DNA of 6,291 bases from Desulfobacteraceae bacterium (GTDB lineage Bacteria > Desulfobacterota > DSM-4660 > Desulfatiglandales > Desulfatiglandaceae): positions 1 through 6,291 of the forward strand of contig JAUUVE010000135.1 of the NCBI GenBank assembly GCA_030589715.1. The letters are read 5' to 3'. The notes under the pieces are model-generated. The model had not been told where the DNA came from and did not search any database. It worked only from the letters and a program-made list of their open reading frames with translations. Position 1 is the stretch's first letter, and every line of letters begins with the position of its first letter. This document shows, in pieces, positions 5,541 to 6,291 of the stretch. The position numbers were made by a program, and so were the translations under genes.

Positions 5541-6291
5541 ATGGATTATGACATAAAGGATATCAATTTGGCAGGAAAGGGCCGTTTGAGAATAGAGTGG
5601 GCGGATATGAGCATGCCCGTGCTCGGGGGTATCAAGGAACGTTTCACAAGGGAAAGACCGCTTGAGGGATTCAGGCTATCTGCCTGCCTGCATGTCACCA
5701 CCGAAACAGCGGGCCTGGTCAAGACCCTCAAGGCAGGTGGCGCAAAGGTGGTCGTGTGCGCCTCCAATCCACTATCAACTCAGGACGATGTGGCCGCCTC
5801 CCTGGTAGCAGATGATGAGATCCCCGTCTTCGCCATTAAGGGGGAGGATCATCAGACCTATTACGCCCATATACTCTCCGCTCTCAAACATAAACCTCAC
5901 ATAACCATGGATGACGGTGCAGATCTGGTGAGCGCTCTCCATTTCATTGCCCTCGAGAAATGGGATGAGTTGGCGCCTTCCGTGAGTGAGTGGGGAAGAA
6001 ATTTATCTGATAAAGAGAGGGAAGAATTCCTCTCGCATGTGATAGGTGGAACCGAAGAGACAACAACCGGTGTCACCCGCCTCAGGAGCATGGAAAGAGA
6101 CAACGTTTTACAGTTCCCCATAATCTCCGTAAATGATGCCAACACCAAACACCTCTTTGACAACCGTTACGGGACCGGTCAAAGCACCGTTGATGGTATT
6201 ATCAGGGCCACCAATCGGCTGCTGGCCGGCAGCGCTTTCGTGGTAAGCGGTTACGGCTGGTGTGGAAGGGGGGTGGCCCTCCGGGCCAAAG
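5541..6291 (+). CDS. ahcY: S-adenosylhomocysteine hydrolase AhcY, 3' end outside window
   Basis: AhcY reversibly splits S-adenosylhomocysteine into adenosine and homocysteine using tightly bound NAD+, relieving product inhibition of methyltransferases and recycling homocysteine. The window holds 250 codons and one base of the next. Substrate-domain motifs are ACLHVTTETA (48-57), SNPLSTQDD (75-83), DDGAD (124-128, catalytic Asp), EETTTGV (172-178, catalytic Glu then NAD-contacting threonines) and NDANTKHLFDNRYGTGQS (198-215, with K203, D207 and N208). The NAD-binding GYGWCGRG (237-244) then begins the Rossmann domain. The style, including T212 where animal enzymes have Cys, resembles the shorter archaeal/thermophile type of about 420 residues. 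Oddly, the spacing from DDGAD to EETTT is 43 residues, about 20 more than I expect for that type. The C-terminal half cannot be assessed. Confidence 0.97.
   Translation, partial: MDYDIKDINLAGKGRLRIEWADMSMPVLGGIKERFTRERPLEGFRLSACLHVTTETAGLVKTLKAGGAKVVVCASNPLSTQDDVAASLVADDEIPVFAIKGEDHQTYYAHILSALKHKPHITMDDGADLVSALHFIALEKWDELAPSVSEWGRNLSDKEREEFLSHVIGGTEETTTGVTRLRSMERDNVLQFPIISVNDANTKHLFDNRYGTGQSTVDGIIRATNRLLAGSAFVVSGYGWCGRGVALRAK

Overview
The window carries six genes, all on the + strand: tsaD, a DUF2062 membrane-protein gene, rsmA (ksgA), panC, metK, and the first 250 codons of ahcY, which runs off the right edge. There are no transposases, rRNAs, complete tRNAs or CRISPR arrays. All five complete products are full-length and retain the signature residues of their families. 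Base composition is roughly balanced. The order tsaD-DUF2062-rsmA and the short, archaeal/thermophile-like type of AhcY point to a Gram-negative anaerobe of the Desulfobacterota (former Deltaproteobacteria) or a related phylum. That placement is inference from gene order and protein style; no phylogenetic marker was tested.

Layout. Positions 1-214 are noncoding, with A+T-rich 7-bp-type repeats, inverted repeats and a short tRNA-Leu-like fragment. Positions 215-2617 form a tight block in which tsaD is followed after 19 bp by the DUF2062 gene, whose stop codon overlaps the rsmA start (TAATG). A 141-bp gap with a clear hairpin (2642-2683) separates this from panC and metK, which lie 31 bp apart. 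Then come 711 noncoding bases (4830-5540) before ahcY. This gap is not featureless: it holds short tandem units of 8 bp (GGAGTAnT) and 7 bp (consensus CTTGAAA), each with inverted counterparts further along.

Function. TsaD (tRNA t6A synthesis) and RsmA (16S rRNA dimethylation) both mature the translation apparatus. MetK makes S-adenosylmethionine, RsmA is one of its consumers, and AhcY removes the product S-adenosylhomocysteine, so metK and ahcY bracket the methyl cycle. PanC makes pantothenate for coenzyme A. The genes are core housekeeping genes. The unusual content is in the intergenic DNA, where three places show the same plan: short 7-8 bp tandem units on one strand and matching units on the other. 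A roughly 20-residue extra segment in AhcY is a second point of interest. I see no convincing new multi-gene system here.
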